From the NCBI GenBank assembly GCA_019634625.1, contig JAHCBA010000022.1, positions 43,176 to 107,175 of the forward strand: a stretch of 64,000 nucleotides of DNA, written 5' to 3'. How positions within the stretch are numbered: position 1 is the stretch's first letter; each line of letters begins with the position of its first letter. Positions 43,956-52,876 of this stretch are shown piece after piece. The translations under genes and the position numbers were made by a program. The notes under the pieces were generated by a model. It had not been told where the DNA came from, searched no databases, and saw only the letters and a list, made by a program, of their open reading frames with translations. The stretch is from Verrucomicrobiia bacterium (GTDB lineage: Bacteria > Verrucomicrobiota > Verrucomicrobiia > Limisphaerales > CAIMTB01).

Positions 43956-46900
43956 ATGTCCCATGCGGACTTCGTTCATCTCCATGTGCATTCGGAATAC
44001 TCGCTGCTCGACGGGGCGTGCCGGTTGGACCGGCTGATGCAGCGGGCGGTCGAGTTGAAGTTCACGGCGCTGGCCCTGACGGACCACGGGGTGTTGTACG
44101 GGGCGATCGACTTTTACCAGGCGGCGCGCAAGGCGGGGATCAAGCCGATCCTGGGTTGCGAAGTCTATGTGGCGCCGGGGAGCCGGCTGGAGAAGAAGTC
44201 CGGGAACGGCGGCCGGGACGTGTATCACCACCTGGGCCTCCTGGCGAAGGACGAGACGGGGTATCGGAACCTGGTGAAGCTGGTGACGGCGGCGCATCTC
44301 GAGGGGTACTACTACAAGCCGCGGATCGATCTGGAACTTCTCGAGCAGCACCACGAGGGACTGATCGTGATGTCCGGCTGCCTGGCCAGCGAGATTCCGT
44401 CGCTCATTCTCCAGGATCAGATCGATCAGGCCCGCGCCCGGATCGACTGGTTCAAGCAGGTATTCGGGCCGGAGAACTTCCATCTCGAACTGCAGAACCA
44501 CGGCATACCCGAGCAGGCCAGGGTGAACCGGCACCTGATTCCGTGGGCGCGGGAGTACGGGTTGCGGCTGGTGGCGACCAACGATGTCCACTACGTGGCG
44601 CGCGAGCACTGGCAGGCGCATGACCTGCTCATCTGCATCGGGACGCAGACCCATCGCGACGACCCGAAGCGGATGCGGTATCAGCCGGAGCAGTTTTATC
44701 TGCGGTCGGCGGAGGAGATGAAGGCGTTGTTCGCCGAGGTGCCGGAAGCGGTGTTGAACACCTGCCATGTGGCCGAGCAATGCGGACTCGAGATCGAGTT
44801 CAACCGGCTGCACTACCCCAATGTCGAGCCGCCCGAGGGCTTCACGAGGGAAGGGATGCTGCGGCAGCTGCTGGCGGAGGGGCTCCATCGGCGGTACGGG
44901 ATCCATGCGCGGGCCGAGGGCGCTGCATTCGTCATCGAGCACGTCGAGGACCCTGCGCGTCTGCCCGGTCTTCCCGACGGCGCCTCGGAGGGTGGGACGG
45001 CGCCGGAGGCGGTCCAGGGTGCCGTCGCCGCCCTGCTCCAGCGGCTGGAACTCGAGCTGTCGGTGATCGAGAAGACGGGGTTCGTCAGCTACTTCCTCAT
45101 CGTCGCCGACTTCGTGCGGCACGGGAGGAGCAAGGGGATATCGTGCGTGGCGCGCGGTTCGGCAGCCGGTTCGCTGGTCACCTATCTGCTTGAGATCGCC
45201 AACGTCGATCCGATCCGGTACGGGCTGCTGTTCGAGCGGTTTCTGAATCCGGAGCGGATCAATCCGCCGGACATCGACATCGACTTTGCGGATGACCAGC
45301 GGGGGGAGGTGATCGAGTACGTGCGGGGGAAGTACGGCAAGGACAACGTCGCGCAGATCATCACCTTTGGGACGATGGGGGCGAAGTCGGTGATCCGGGA
45401 TGTGGGGCGGGCGTTGGGGATGGGGTTTGGGGAGACCGACCGGCTGACCAAGATGATCCCCAACGAATTGGGGATCGGGATTGAGGCGTCGCTGGCGAAG
45501 GCGCCGGACTTCAAGGCGGCCTACGAGAACGAGCCACAGACGCGCGAGCTGGTGGATTACGCGCTGGTGCTCGAGGACCTCACCCGCAATGTCTCGGTGC
45601 ATGCCGCCGGGGTGGTGATCGCGGACCAGCCGCTGGTCCAGTTGCTGCCGCTCAAGACCGACGAGGACGGGGCGATCGTCACGCAGTACGCCATGGGGCC
45701 CGTGGGGGACCTTGGGTTGTTGAAGATGGATTTCCTGGGGCTCAAGACCCTGACCGTCCTGCGCAACACGTGCGAGATGGTGCGGAAGACTCAAGGTCTC
45801 GAGATCGACATCGAGCGGATCCCGCTGGACGATGCGCGGACGTACGAGCTGCTCAACCGGGCGCAGACTCTGGGGGTGTTCCAGCTGGAATCCGGGGGGA
45901 TGCGGGAATTGTGCCGCCGGTTTCAGATCGCGTCGGTCGAGCACATCACGGCGCTGGTGGCGCTGTACCGTCCGGGACCGATGGATCTGATCCCCGAGTT
46001 CATCGAGCGGCGGCATGGGCGGGCGGCGGTGGAGTATGTGCATCCGCTGCTGGAGGAGATCAGCCGGGAGACGTACGGGATTCTGATCTACCAGGAGCAG
46101 GTGATGCAGGCGGCGCAGATTCTGGCGGGCTACACGCTGGGGGGGGCGGATCTGCTGCGGCGGGCGATGGGCAAGAAGAAGCCGGAGGAGATGGCCAAGC
46201 AGCGGGCCACGTTTGTGGAGGGCGCATCGCGGACCCATGGGATCCCGGCGTCCCAGGCCAACCGGGTGTTCGATGTGCTCGAGAAGTTCGCCGGGTACGG
46301 CTTCAACAAGTCGCACGCCGCCGCGTACGCCCTGGTCGCCTACCAGACCGCGTATCTCAAGGCCAACCATCCGGTCGAGTTCCTCTGCGCCATGATGACG
46401 AACGACATGGCGGACACGGAGAAGCTTGCCGAGTACGTGGCCGAGGCGGGTTCGATGGGCATTGCCATCCGGCCTCCCGACGTGAACGCCTCGGAGGTTC
46501 ACTTCGCCCCGGAGACGGGCGGCGACGGGCTGGCGATCCGGTTTGGCATGGCGGCGATCAAGGGGGTGGGGGAGGTGGCGGTGCAGCACATCCTGCAGGC
46601 GCGGCAGGCGGGCGCCCCGTTCACGTCGCTGTTCGATCTGTGCGAGCGTGTGGATCTGCGGGCGGTGACCCGGAAGACGCTCGAGGCGCTGGTGCGGTGC
46701 GGGGCGTGCGATTCGCTTGGGGGGACGCGGGCGGGGTGGTTTGCGCAGATCGACCGGGCGGTGGCGCGCGGGCAGGAGACGGCGCAGGACCGGCAGCGGG
46801 GGCAGGCGTCGCTGTTTGGACTGCTCGAAGCCCCTGCCGCGGTGGCGCCCACGCCGGTCCAGGCCCTGCCCGAATGGCCGGCCGCCGAGCGGTTGGCGGC

Positions 46901-47582
46901 GGAGAAGGAGTTGCTGGGCTTCTACGTGACCGGCCATCCGCTCGATCCGTACCGGTCCCTCATCGAGGTGTATGGCATGACCGACACGGCCCGGTTGGGG
47001 GAACTGACCAACCGGGCGATCACGCGCCTTGGCGGAATCGTGGCGGCGGTTCAGCAAGGGTTCTCGAAGAAGACGGGCAAACCGTACGCCCTGGCGACCC
47101 TCGAGGACCTGAAGGGAACGGTCCAGTTGCTCTGTCTCAACGAGGCGTACGACCAGTTCCGCGATCTCCTGGTGGCCGGGCGATGCCTGTTCGTGGTGGG
47201 CGAGGTGAATGCCGGCGAGGACCGTCCGAAAATCTTTCCCCAGGAGATCTATCCGCTGGAGGAGGTTCCGAGACGGCTCACGCGCCAGGTGCATCTGCGC
47301 CTGCGGACCGCCGACACCACCCCGGCCCAGCTTCTTGCCGTGCGCGATCTGATCGTGGCCCATCCGGGCGGCTGCCCGGTGTACCTGTGTTTCCAACGTC
47401 CGGACGGGGCAGTGGCGTTTGTGGAGGCGAACGACCGCTACCGGGTGGCGCCGTCGCACGAGCTGGCGCAGGCGCTCGAGCACCTGGTGGGCGCGGGGGG
47501 ATACCGTCCGAAGGCCGACCCGACGCTGCCGGATCGGGCGCGGCGACGATGGGAGAACGGCGGCGGATCGAGGGGCGGATGA
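43956..47582 (+). CDS. dnaE: DNA polymerase III alpha subunit
   Basis: A 1208-residue replicative polymerase. The PHP domain starts at once (FVHLHVHSEYSLLDGACRL). The catalytic Asp pair is in PPDIDIDFADD (residues 438-443), with CVARGSAAGSLVTYLL, NVSVHAAGVVI, YRPGPMDLIP and GYGFNKSHAAAYALVAYQTA following. An OB-fold lies near residue 1020 (TRLGGIVAAVQQGF). GGGAGG at 43941-43946 is properly spaced for the ATG at 43956 but would touch the ATG at 43947, so 43956 is chosen. The stop lies 2 bp before the first BlaI-like operator. Confidence 0.98.
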   Translation: MSHADFVHLHVHSEYSLLDGACRLDRLMQRAVELKFTALALTDHGVLYGAIDFYQAARKAGIKPILGCEVYVAPGSRLEKKSGNGGRDVYHHLGLLAKDETGYRNLVKLVTAAHLEGYYYKPRIDLELLEQHHEGLIVMSGCLASEIPSLILQDQIDQARARIDWFKQVFGPENFHLELQNHGIPEQARVNRHLIPWAREYGLRLVATNDVHYVAREHWQAHDLLICIGTQTHRDDPKRMRYQPEQFYLRSAEEMKALFAEVPEAVLNTCHVAEQCGLEIEFNRLHYPNVEPPEGFTREGMLRQLLAEGLHRRYGIHARAEGAAFVIEHVEDPARLPGLPDGASEGGTAPEAVQGAVAALLQRLELELSVIEKTGFVSYFLIVADFVRHGRSKGISCVARGSAAGSLVTYLLEIANVDPIRYGLLFERFLNPERINPPDIDIDFADDQRGEVIEYVRGKYGKDNVAQIITFGTMGAKSVIRDVGRALGMGFGETDRLTKMIPNELGIGIEASLAKAPDFKAAYENEPQTRELVDYALVLEDLTRNVSVHAAGVVIADQPLVQLLPLKTDEDGAIVTQYAMGPVGDLGLLKMDFLGLKTLTVLRNTCEMVRKTQGLEIDIERIPLDDARTYELLNRAQTLGVFQLESGGMRELCRRFQIASVEHITALVALYRPGPMDLIPEFIERRHGRAAVEYVHPLLEEISRETYGILIYQEQVMQAAQILAGYTLGGADLLRRAMGKKKPEEMAKQRATFVEGASRTHGIPASQANRVFDVLEKFAGYGFNKSHAAAYALVAYQTAYLKANHPVEFLCAMMTNDMADTEKLAEYVAEAGSMGIAIRPPDVNASEVHFAPETGGDGLAIRFGMAAIKGVGEVAVQHILQARQAGAPFTSLFDLCERVDLRAVTRKTLEALVRCGACDSLGGTRAGWFAQIDRAVARGQETAQDRQRGQASLFGLLEAPAAVAPTPVQALPEWPAAERLAAEKELLGFYVTGHPLDPYRSLIEVYGMTDTARLGELTNRAITRLGGIVAAVQQGFSKKTGKPYALATLEDLKGTVQLLCLNEAYDQFRDLLVAGRCLFVVGEVNAGEDRPKIFPQEIYPLEEVPRRLTRQVHLRLRTADTTPAQLLAVRDLIVAHPGGCPVYLCFQRPDGAVAFVEANDRYRVAPSHELAQALEHLVGAGGYRPKADPTLPDRARRRWENGGGSRGG

Positions 47583-47584
47583 TT

Positions 47585-47651
47585 CTACTAAATCCTTAGT
47601 TGACGCGGGCCGGCCCGTGTGGTGTTCTTCGATCTACTAATTCCTTAATAG
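47585..47651 (+). promoter_or_regulatory. Two operator-like dyads upstream of blaI
   Basis: CTACTAAATCCTTAGTTG (47585-47602) and CTACTAATTCCTTAATAG (47634-47651) share a CTACTAA-4-TTAnTnG dyad, centres 49 bp apart. BlaI/MecI repressors bind dyads of a similar TACTA...TAGTA style (family knowledge). The placement 27-93 bp before the blaI ATG fits autorepression. TTGACG at 47600-47605 overlaps the first dyad and could be a -35 box, but no good -10 follows at 17 bp. Confidence 0.65.
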
Positions 47652-47677
47652 ATCCAGAACGACACGGGAGGCAAAAG

Positions 47678-48073
47678 ATGGCACGGAAGAAATCGCGGAC
47701 ACTGACGGACGGGGAGCACCGGATCATGGAGGTGCTGTGGCGGCGGGGATCGGCGACGGTCGCGGAGGTGGCCGAGGAGCTGGAGGGGAAGGACGGCTCG
47801 GCCTACACGACGGTGCTGACCATGATGGGGATCCTCCGGGACAAGGGGTATCTGTCCTGCCGGAAGGAGGGGAGGGCCCATGTGTTCACGCCGAAGATCG
47901 ACCGGCAGACCGCGGCACGGAAGGCGGTGCGGCAGGTGCTGACGAAGTTCTTCGCCGGATCGCCGGGCGAGCTGGTGCTGAGCTTCCTGCGGGACGAGCA
48001 GTTGCGACCGGAGGAACTCGACGAGATCCAGCGGCGCATTCGCGACGAGCTTTCGCCGGAGGATCCGTCATGA
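47678..48073 (+). CDS. BlaI/MecI/CopY family transcriptional repressor
   Basis: A 131-residue winged-helix repressor: LTDGEHRIMEVLWRRGSATV, AEVAEELEGKDGSAYTTVLT, MMGILRDKGYLSCRKEGRAH. A C-terminal dimerisation region follows. In the classic system the partner M56 peptidase inactivates the repressor. GGGAGG lies 8 bp before the ATG at 47678. Its TGA overlaps the ATG of the M56 gene (ATGA). There is no beta-lactamase gene nearby, so the regulated function is likely the downstream membrane proteins or something remote. Confidence 0.92.
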   Translation: MARKKSRTLTDGEHRIMEVLWRRGSATVAEVAEELEGKDGSAYTTVLTMMGILRDKGYLSCRKEGRAHVFTPKIDRQTAARKAVRQVLTKFFAGSPGELVLSFLRDEQLRPEELDEIQRRIRDELSPEDPS

Positions 48074-50184
48074 ATCCTGATTGGGCAGCGCTGTGTCACC
48101 GGGTGCTGGAGGCCTTGGGGACGGGGTATTACCAGGGACTCATTGTGACCGGCGTGCTTGCGCTGGCGTGGCGCTGGCGGCGCGGCATCAACGCGACCAC
48201 GCGCCACACCGTGGGGTTTGCCGCACTGCTGGTGGTGGCGCTGCTGCCGGCGGCGCACCTTGTCCTGGCGGAGTATTCAGGTGCGGCGATGGGAACGCGC
48301 CGGATGCCTGCGGCCGCGGTGAACCCGGGTGGGGTCGTCCCCGACGTCCTCATGGGGAGTGTTGCCGGCACCGCTCCACGGAGGGTCATGAGCGAGAGCG
48401 ACGGGACCCCGGCGTGGGAGCGCGATGCGCGGGTTCGGCGCGAGGGAGGCTTCGGAGCGGCGCGGCGGGAGACAGGGCTGGCGTCTGAAGGCGTCACGGA
48501 GGCCGTCGGGGCGCCGGGACGTGAACGGGAACCGAGGACCTGGAGTGTGCGGCTGCCGACCGGTTGGGGCGAAGGGGTGGTCGGCGTCTGGGTGGCTGGC
48601 GCGGGGGTTGGGCTTGGGCGCCTGGCGCTGCAATGGTTGGCGCTGGTCCGGCTGAAGCGTCGTGCGGTGCCGGTCTCCGAGGCCGTCCAGCGGATGTTCG
48701 ATGCGATGGGGGAGGAGGCGAGTTCCCGGCGCGGCGTGGTGGTGCGTTGTTCTGAAGAGGTGGAGGTGCCGATGGCCGCGGGACTATGGCGACCGGCGGT
48801 GTTGTTGCCGGCGGGGATGGCGCACGAGGCGACGCCCGACGTCGGGCGGTTGCTGCGGCACGAGCGGGCGCATCTGGAGCGGTGGGACGACTGGACCAAT
48901 CTCGTCCAGCAGGCGCTGGCGGCCGTCTATTTCTTTCATCCGGGCCTGCTGTGGCTGTCGCGACGCCTTTCGGTGGATCGCGAGATTGCCTGCGATGACC
49001 ACGTGCTGAGCGCGACCCGGGCCCCCCGGGAGTACGCGTTGCTGCTGACCGATTGTGCTCGCCGGTCGGTGAGCCGCCGCTGGGCGGTGGCGCCGGCGGC
49101 ATGGAGAAAACCCAGTCAACTCAAGGAAAGGATCCACATGATACTCGATGTGAAACGTGATCGGTCCCCCCGGCTGTCTCGTGGCCGGGCGGGAGTTGTG
49201 GGAGCCGCCGCGATGGCGGTGGCGGTGGCGGGGCTTACGCTTGGCCCGCGACTGGCATTGGCCCAGGCGCCGGCATCGGCGTCGGCTTCCGCGCTGGCCT
49301 CGGGTGAAGCGAAGGAGAAGGACCCGGTGCCCGTTGGTCGCACGAGCGCCCAGTCCGCGGATGCGGGTCCCGAGCGGGGGACAAGGAGTGCGCGAACGCT
49401 GACGGCTCCGGTTGCGGAAGTCCCACCGGTCGCCCCTGTGCCGCCTGCGCCGACGGCACCGCCTGCTCCAACTCCTGCGCCGCCTGCGCCCGTGGAGCCG
49501 CCGGTGCGGGTCGCCGCATCCCCGGACGCTTCTGTGACCCTGGAGCGGCGGTTGGAGCAACTGGAGCGGTTGGTGGAGACGCTGGTGGGGCGACCAACGG
49601 AAGGCGGGCCGGACCGTTCCAGGAGCCGGTTGCTGGTGGGGAAGGGGGACGGGGTGGACATCGCCGTGGACCTGCAGCTCGACGAAGCTCCGGAGTTCAA
49701 GGTCCGACCGGGCGTTCGTCCGGAGATCCAGTTCCATCGGGAACTCAAGATTCCGGCCCGTGCGGGCGTGGCCTTCACCTGGAAGCCCGAGGTCCATGAG
49801 GAGATCCTGCAACAGGTGCAGCGCGAGGTTCGGGAGGTCGAGGCGCGGGTGGCCCGGGAGGTGAAGGAGGCGGAGCGGGTGGCGCAGCGGGAGCTTGCCC
49901 GGGTGCAGGCCGAGTTGCAGCGCGACCGCCGGGGGGTGGATGCGCAACGCCGTCAACTGGAGCAGCAGCGGCGGGCGTTGCGGCAGCAGCGGGAAGCGCT
50001 GGGCCGGCAGATGGAACAGCTCGACCGCCAGTTGGAGGCGTTGGATCGGGAGGCGTCGAAGGGCAGGGCGGATGAGGACGCGGACGGGGAAGGGGACCGC
50101 TCCGAGGTCAAGCCCCGGCCCAACCCCTGGCCGACACCGACGCCGGCACCAACGCCGATGCCATCCGAATGGGTCGCCTGGTAG
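48070..50184 (+). CDS. BlaR1-like M56 family membrane metallopeptidase with coiled-coil periplasmic tail
   Basis: A 704-residue protein. Membrane helices lie at about 20-35, 45-68 and 170-195. The M56 zinc motif is HERAH (264-268) with the third ligand candidate E305 in DREIACDDHVL. A further helix near residue 380 (VGAAAMAVAVAGLTLGPRLA) precedes a Pro/Ala-rich linker and a long coiled-coil region rich in Arg, Gln and Glu (QREVREVEARVAREVKEAER). There is no penicillin-binding sensor domain, so this is not a beta-lactam sensor of the staphylococcal kind. It is translationally coupled to the blaI-type gene. Confidence 0.88.
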   Translation: MNPDWAALCHRVLEALGTGYYQGLIVTGVLALAWRWRRGINATTRHTVGFAALLVVALLPAAHLVLAEYSGAAMGTRRMPAAAVNPGGVVPDVLMGSVAGTAPRRVMSESDGTPAWERDARVRREGGFGAARRETGLASEGVTEAVGAPGREREPRTWSVRLPTGWGEGVVGVWVAGAGVGLGRLALQWLALVRLKRRAVPVSEAVQRMFDAMGEEASSRRGVVVRCSEEVEVPMAAGLWRPAVLLPAGMAHEATPDVGRLLRHERAHLERWDDWTNLVQQALAAVYFFHPGLLWLSRRLSVDREIACDDHVLSATRAPREYALLLTDCARRSVSRRWAVAPAAWRKPSQLKERIHMILDVKRDRSPRLSRGRAGVVGAAAMAVAVAGLTLGPRLALAQAPASASASALASGEAKEKDPVPVGRTSAQSADAGPERGTRSARTLTAPVAEVPPVAPVPPAPTAPPAPTPAPPAPVEPPVRVAASPDASVTLERRLEQLERLVETLVGRPTEGGPDRSRSRLLVGKGDGVDIAVDLQLDEAPEFKVRPGVRPEIQFHRELKIPARAGVAFTWKPEVHEEILQQVQREVREVEARVAREVKEAERVAQRELARVQAELQRDRRGVDAQRRQLEQQRRALRQQREALGRQMEQLDRQLEALDREASKGRADEDADGEGDRSEVKPRPNPWPTPTPAPTPMPSEWVAW

Positions 50185-50248
50185 CCAGACGGGCCCGTGT
50201 GTGCTGACCGTCCCGGAGGTTGTCCCGGAGGACTGATCCATCATCAAC

Positions 50249-50299
50249 CCAATCCCGCGCGCCGTGTTGGGAACGGCCGGATGCGGCGCGCGGGATTGG
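50249..50299 (+). promoter_or_regulatory. Perfect 16-bp inverted repeat just upstream of a start codon
   Basis: CCAATCCCGCGCGCCG (50249-50264) is exactly complementary to CGGCGCGCGGGATTGG (50284-50299), with a 19-base loop. It ends 10 bp before the ATG at 50310, so it would occlude the ribosome binding region in RNA. There is no T-run. It could act as attenuator, RNA-stability element or protein site. Confidence 0.8.
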
Positions 50300-50309
50300 C
50301 AGCCTTGCC

Positions 50310-51467
50310 ATGAATCCACTTTCCATTGCCGCTGAACCGTCCCGGATCGATTCGGCGATTCACCTCGAGTTCATCCGGATGGCGGCCGAGAACAGCGGCG
50401 GCGCCGGGGTCGAGGAGGTCGAGACGTTTCATCGGGCGCTGTTTCTGCACCGTCACGGCGGCGAGATCGAGAGGGTGCGGCAGGAGCGACGGCTGGCGGA
50501 GGACCGCCTGACGGATCTCGAAGCGCGGTGGCGGGCCAGTCTGGAGGCGATTCAGGATCAGCGGGAGAACCTGCCGGTGGAGGGCGACGCGGGGCCCGAT
50601 GTGCGGCCCAATGCCCCCTGGAATGCCTGGGATGCGGGGATGTTTGCGGCGGCGGCGGTGGGGATCGTGTTCCTTCTGACCTTTGGGGTGATGAACGTGT
50701 CGTTCAACCTCATCGAGTCGGGGATTGCCACCTTCGTTGAGAATCCGTTCCGGGCCTATCTGTGGGCGGCTCTGCTGCCGGTGGGTGCGCTGGCGGTCAA
50801 GGTGGGCTGGGATTTCCTGGGCGAGGGCCGGCGGCGGGCCGCCTACCTGTGGGCCTGCCTGGCGGCGGGCGTTCTGGCGGTGTTCGTCTGGGTCGGTGCC
50901 TACGCGAGCGTGTACCCGTCGCTGTCGAAGAGCACCGACGAGATCATCGGATCGCTGCGGGTCTATGATGAGGATGGGGCGGGGGACGGGATCGTCGCAC
51001 TGGGCGGGGGCGGGGCGAAGACCCTGGACATGATCCTGGTGGCGGCGCAGGCGGTTGCGGAGGTGTGTTTGTCGGCGGTGCTGGGGATGTACATGACGCA
51101 GTTGTACGCGCGGCACCGGCCGGTGCGGATGGCGGCCAATCCGTTGTTTGGTCCGCTCGACGCGGAACGCGCGCGTCTGGATGAACGGGTGGGGCGGGAG
51201 CGGTTGGCGGTGGCCGAGGCGCGGGGGAGCGAGGTGCGGTTGGAGAACCAGATGACCGCCTTTGTGGCCTACGCCCGGGCGCTCTTTCAACGCGAGGTGG
51301 CGTTGCGGGAGGACCGGGGTCATCGGCAGCGGCTCGCCCTGGAACGGATTGCGGAGGATTTGCGGAACCGGCTGGCGGAGGTGAACGACGGGGTTGAGGC
51401 GCCGTCGCTGGTGCCGGTGGATGGGGAGAATGGCGGGCGAACCTTCCGGCGCGAGGGGGTTGGATGA
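50310..51467 (+). CDS. Four-helix membrane protein with flanking coiled coils, function unknown
   Basis: A 385-residue protein I cannot assign to a family. The N-terminal ~105 residues are helical and charged (FLHRHGGEIERVRQERRLAE). Four membrane helices follow at about 115-138, 150-172, 185-205 and 250-270, the last loop being Gly-rich (DGIVALGGGGAKTLD). The C-terminal ~100 residues are again coiled-coil-like (DAERARLDERVGRERLAVAE). It starts behind a strong hairpin and ends coupled to the next gene (ATGA overlap). Position after blaI/M56 suggests an envelope-stress role (inference). Confidence 0.7.
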   Translation: MNPLSIAAEPSRIDSAIHLEFIRMAAENSGGAGVEEVETFHRALFLHRHGGEIERVRQERRLAEDRLTDLEARWRASLEAIQDQRENLPVEGDAGPDVRPNAPWNAWDAGMFAAAAVGIVFLLTFGVMNVSFNLIESGIATFVENPFRAYLWAALLPVGALAVKVGWDFLGEGRRRAAYLWACLAAGVLAVFVWVGAYASVYPSLSKSTDEIIGSLRVYDEDGAGDGIVALGGGGAKTLDMILVAAQAVAEVCLSAVLGMYMTQLYARHRPVRMAANPLFGPLDAERARLDERVGRERLAVAEARGSEVRLENQMTAFVAYARALFQREVALREDRGHRQRLALERIAEDLRNRLAEVNDGVEAPSLVPVDGENGGRTFRREGVG

Positions 51468-52813
51468 AGGGTGTCATCGTGGGTTGGATCATGGCGGTGG
51501 CCTGGGTTGCGGTCGCGGCGTCGGGCGCTGGGACTCCCGGCACCGTGGCATCCGCTGCCTCGTCGCCGGGCGGGGGGACCGGGGAAGCGCGGGGAGCGGC
51601 GTGGCAGGTGATTGGCATCTCGCCGTTCCTGGATCGGGCGGACAAGGATGCCGTGTATCGACAGGTGGTGGGGTTCGCGCTGGAGGGCGTGCCGCCGGGG
51701 GGCGTCCTGCGCCTCATCGATGCGTACCGGGTCAGGACGATTGCGGTGATGGAAGTGCCGAACACGCGGGCCTCCATGAGCGCCAAGGCACGGGCGGTTC
51801 GTTTTCAGGGGGAGCTTCGGACGCTGAAGGCCTTCCTTGCGGAGGAAGCTCCGATGCCAAGGGTGGCCGGGGTTGCCGGGACGGGTGCCGTGCGGTTGCC
51901 GCAGTTCCTCGAATTCGTCGCCGCCGACCGGGGCGATCGGGAGCGGGCGGGTCGAGTGCTGGTCCTGGGAAACCCGTTGTACCTCGATGAGCGCGAGCCG
52001 GCGTTCGCGATGGCGGACGGGTTGTACCCGACGGACGGGCATCTGGTCGCCACGCGGGAGCGGAGTGTGTTCGGGCGGGCGGAATCGGGCGACCCGCTGC
52101 GGGAGGTGACGGTCCACATGGCGTACTTCGGGACGCCCTGGCGGGATGGGGTGCATGAGGACCGGGTGCGCCGGTTCTGGCGGTTGTATGTCGCCGGGCG
52201 GGGCGGGCGATGGGGATTGTGCGCGGGAGATCTGCCGGCGGTCTTCGCCGCGTTCCGGCGTGAGGATGCGGCGGGGGACGACGTGTCCCTGGAGGAGGCG
52301 CTCGACGACAGCCGGACGGTGGTTGCCATGCGGCGCGGACGGCGGGAGGTGATGGCGGTGGACTGGCTGATGCGGGATCTCGGACCGGCCGGGAGCGCCG
52401 GGGCGCCGGTGTCGGTCTTGGGCCCGATGAAGATCGGGATCCGATGGCACGGAGACGTCGATCTGGACCTGTACGCCCGGCCGGATGCGGAAGGCACGAC
52501 ACTGTCCTTCTCGGAACCCCGGAGCGGGGCGGGATACCATTACAAGGATCACCGGTCATCGCCGGACCGCGAATACGAGTTCATCGAGTTCGAGGTGCCG
52601 GTGGACGTTCGGCGGGTCGAGGCGGCCGTGAACTTCTACTCGGGCGAGGTCGGGGAAGGGTTGACCGGAGAGGCGCGGATCGAGTTCGAGGGCCGCGTGT
52701 ACTCCGCGCCGTTCACGATCCCGGCGAGGGCGGGGAATCGCGGCCGGGGCGGTCCGGGTCAGGAGGACTACTGGGCACGGCTGGACGTGGCGGGGATGAT
52801 GGGATTGAGGTGA
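51464..52813 (+). CDS. Exported protein of unknown function
   Basis: A 449-residue protein with an N-terminal signal peptide (VIVGWIMAVAWVAVAASGAG). A first region (VIGISPFLDRADKDAVYRQV, VLRLIDAYRVRTIAVMEVPN) has alternating beta/alpha character and might resemble a von Willebrand or caspase-like fold, but no catalytic motif is seen. The last ~120 residues form a beta-rich domain (MKIGIRWHGDVDLDLYARPD, FSEPRSGAGYHYKDHR) reminiscent of DUF2135-type beta sandwiches. It is coupled to the upstream membrane-protein gene by ATGA overlap, so the pair likely works together at the cell surface. Confidence 0.7.
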   Translation: MKGVIVGWIMAVAWVAVAASGAGTPGTVASAASSPGGGTGEARGAAWQVIGISPFLDRADKDAVYRQVVGFALEGVPPGGVLRLIDAYRVRTIAVMEVPNTRASMSAKARAVRFQGELRTLKAFLAEEAPMPRVAGVAGTGAVRLPQFLEFVAADRGDRERAGRVLVLGNPLYLDEREPAFAMADGLYPTDGHLVATRERSVFGRAESGDPLREVTVHMAYFGTPWRDGVHEDRVRRFWRLYVAGRGGRWGLCAGDLPAVFAAFRREDAAGDDVSLEEALDDSRTVVAMRRGRREVMAVDWLMRDLGPAGSAGAPVSVLGPMKIGIRWHGDVDLDLYARPDAEGTTLSFSEPRSGAGYHYKDHRSSPDREYEFIEFEVPVDVRRVEAAVNFYSGEVGEGLTGEARIEFEGRVYSAPFTIPARAGNRGRGGPGQEDYWARLDVAGMMGLR

Positions 52814-52876
52814 GCGGGCATCGGCTCGGGAAATGCTTTGACACGATGTGTGGGGATTGGGGATGAGAGGCGCCCC

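Noticed and set aside
43662..47483. 1273-codon minus-strand frame opposite dnaE
   Set aside because: It is the antisense shadow of dnaE; no recognisable domain.
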